Source: Coprothermobacterota bacterium (GTDB lineage: Bacteria > Caldisericota > JANLFM01). From it: a stretch of DNA of 6,501 nucleotides. Where the stretch lies: assembly GCA_026389415.1 (NCBI GenBank), contig JAPLHX010000306.1, positions 1-6,501 of the forward strand, written 5' to 3'. Made by a program: the position numbers and the translations under genes. Below, one piece after another: positions 5,331-6,501 of this stretch (the first letter of the stretch is position 1; each line of letters starts with the position of its first letter). Below the pieces are notes generated by a model that did no database searches, had not been told where the DNA came from, and worked only from the letters and a program-made list of their open reading frames with translations.

Positions 5331-5375
5331 CTCGTTAGTCTTTTCCTGCGGGATTTCCGATAGAGCCAATACACG

Positions 5376-6501
5376 ATGCTTCAGCTCGTTAAGATAGAAA
5401 AGCAGTATCCCAATCAGGTTCTCTTCTCCGATGCGAACCTAACCGTCTCGCTGGGCGAACGGATCGGATTGGTGGGTCCCAATGGCACGGGCAAGACGAC
5501 CCTGTTGCGTATCATTGCCGGCTTGGAACCGATCGATAGCGGGGATGTCGTTCTAGTGAAGGGCGTCACGATCGGATATTTGCGCCAGGACGTAACCGAA
5601 GACCCGCACGATTCCATTCTGGAAGAAGTTCTTTCCGCCCGACCCGAAGTGGGGAGATTGGAACGAGACCTGCACCGCATGGCGGAAGAGATCAGTCTTC
5701 ATCCTCAGGATCGGCAACGACTGGATTGCTACAGCAAGATGCAGGATGAATTTCTCCATCTGGAAGGGGACCGGCTAGAGGTGAAAGCCAAGGCGGTTCT
5801 CACCGGAATGGGCTTTCCGCCATTCGACCATGGCCGTCCGGTTCGTAGCTATTCTGGTGGTTGGATGATGCGGGTGGCGCTGGCCAAGTTGCTGTTGAAA
5901 CAACCCGATCTATTGCTTTTGGACGAACCGACCAACCATCTGGACCTGGAAGCTATCGCCTGGCTGGAACAATTCTTGCGCGACTATCGCGGCACGATCC
6001 TGATGGTCTCCCACGACCAGATGTTTCTCAACCGCAGCGTGGCTCGCATCGTGGAGATTTCCGGCCATCGTCTGAATGGTTACACCGGCAATTATGACGA
6101 CTACCTAGCCCAAAAAGCCAAGGAGCAGGAACTGCTGGAAGCGCGCTACGAAAACCAGCAGCGGCGTGTAGATCAGATCGAGCGCTTCATTGAACGTTTC
6201 CGCTACAAATCCGGTACCCTTTCGCGTCAGGTGCAAAGCCGGATCAAGATGTTGGAGCGGATGGAGCGGGTGGAATTGCCAGAGGAACAGGTGCGACGTC
6301 TTTCCTTTCGTCTGCCGCAACCCAACCGCTCTCATCAGCAGGTGGCCACCCTTGCGCATGTCGTAAAACGGTATGGAACAAATACCGTATTTAGGGATTT
6401 GAACTTCTCCTTGGAACGCGGACAGAAAATCGCAGTAGTGGGTCCCAACGGAGCGGGAAAATCCACGCTGCTCAAGGTGCTGGCGGGGGTGGAACCGATC
6501 C
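5376..6501 (+). CDS. ABC-F family ATPase (translation factor type), N-terminal part, cut by window end
   Basis: The first 375 residues are present. ATPase domain 1 has Walker A GPNGTGKTT (34-42), signature YSGGWMMR (159-166), Walker B with LLDEPTNHLD (181-190) and switch SHD (212-214). Residues about 240-320 form the charged, helical interdomain linker found only in ABC-F proteins. ATPase domain 2 starts with Walker A GPNGAGKST (356-364), and the window ends a few residues later. There are no membrane segments, so this is not a transporter. ABC-F proteins enter the ribosomal E site and act on stalled or initiating ribosomes, or protect them from antibiotics. The SGGW-type signature resembles the YheS/Uup/ABCF3 branch more than EttA, so a housekeeping role is more likely than resistance, but this is not certain. 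ATG 5376 is the first possible ATG because an in-frame TAG lies at 5361-5363. Only a poor SD (GATAGAG, 12 bases away) precedes it. Confidence 0.9.
   Translation, partial: MLQLVKIEKQYPNQVLFSDANLTVSLGERIGLVGPNGTGKTTLLRIIAGLEPIDSGDVVLVKGVTIGYLRQDVTEDPHDSILEEVLSARPEVGRLERDLHRMAEEISLHPQDRQRLDCYSKMQDEFLHLEGDRLEVKAKAVLTGMGFPPFDHGRPVRSYSGGWMMRVALAKLLLKQPDLLLLDEPTNHLDLEAIAWLEQFLRDYRGTILMVSHDQMFLNRSVARIVEISGHRLNGYTGNYDDYLAQKAKEQELLEARYENQQRRVDQIERFIERFRYKSGTLSRQVQSRIKMLERMERVELPEEQVRRLSFRLPQPNRSHQQVATLAHVVKRYGTNTVFRDLNFSLERGQKIAVVGPNGAGKSTLLKVLAGVEPI

Larger units (their letters stand above)
5016..5375. other. Divergent intergenic region of 360 bases
   Basis: The region separates the minus-strand transporter from the plus-strand ABC-F gene. 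It holds the candidate transporter promoter and two hairpin-forming stretches listed separately. Open frames exist on both strands (plus 5115-5363, minus 5048-5305), but their products have no recognisable domain and no SD, so I do not call a gene. No convincing promoter pair for the ABC-F gene was found. TATAAA at 5167-5172 lacks a -35 at 16-18 bases. Confidence 0.5.

Noticed and set aside
5115..5363. 82-codon plus-strand frame between transporter and ABC-F gene
   Set aside because: There is no SD, domain or typical protein composition, and it runs through the inverted repeat. I judge it chance, though it cannot be excluded.
1..6501. Mobile element, CRISPR array or phage module
   Set aside because: No transposase or integrase motif, no terminal inverted repeats with target duplications, and no regularly spaced direct repeats were seen.

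Overview
The window is ordinary bacterial chromosome: tightly packed genes on both strands, GC a little above one half by eye, sigma-70 type promoters and mostly good Shine-Dalgarno (SD) sites. No rRNA, tRNA, CRISPR array, insertion sequence or phage gene is visible. The phylum cannot be fixed from the sequence. A PIF1-type helicase with a WYL domain, a DUF308/HdeD membrane protein and a flavodoxin-ferredoxin protein together would suit an anaerobic or thermophilic lineage such as Chloroflexota, but that is a guess.

Layout. (1) Bases 1-67, minus: the first 22 codons of ribosomal protein L21 (rplU), driven by a perfect consensus promoter at 100-128. (2) 186-1778, plus: a complete PIF1/RecD2-like superfamily 1B helicase with a C-terminal WYL-like domain, divergent from rplU. 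(3) 1817-1850: a strong hairpin terminator between convergent transcription units, probably working in both directions. (4) 1988-2536, minus: a six-helix HdeD/DUF308 membrane protein with its own TATAAT promoter. (5) 2602-2899: about 300 bases without a confident gene, holding one weak small-ORF candidate per strand. (6) 2900-5015, minus: a two-gene unit. A ten-helix EamA/DMT transporter with a 72-residue tail containing 24 histidines is followed after one base by a flavodoxin plus 2x[4Fe-4S] protein with two C-terminal membrane helices. (7) 5016-5375: a divergent intergenic region with hairpins. (8) 5376-6501, plus: the N-terminal 375 residues of an ABC-F ATPase, cut by the window end.

How the genes relate. 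rplU and the ABC-F protein are translation functions, and the helicase acts on DNA. The most suggestive local system is the eamA-like/EFR1-like pair. The SD of the redox gene lies in the last codons of the transporter gene, so the two products are probably made together. A metal-binding-type histidine tail next to a membrane-anchored iron-sulfur flavoprotein suggests a redox-linked transport or metal-homeostasis function. This is inference; no substrate can be read from the sequence.
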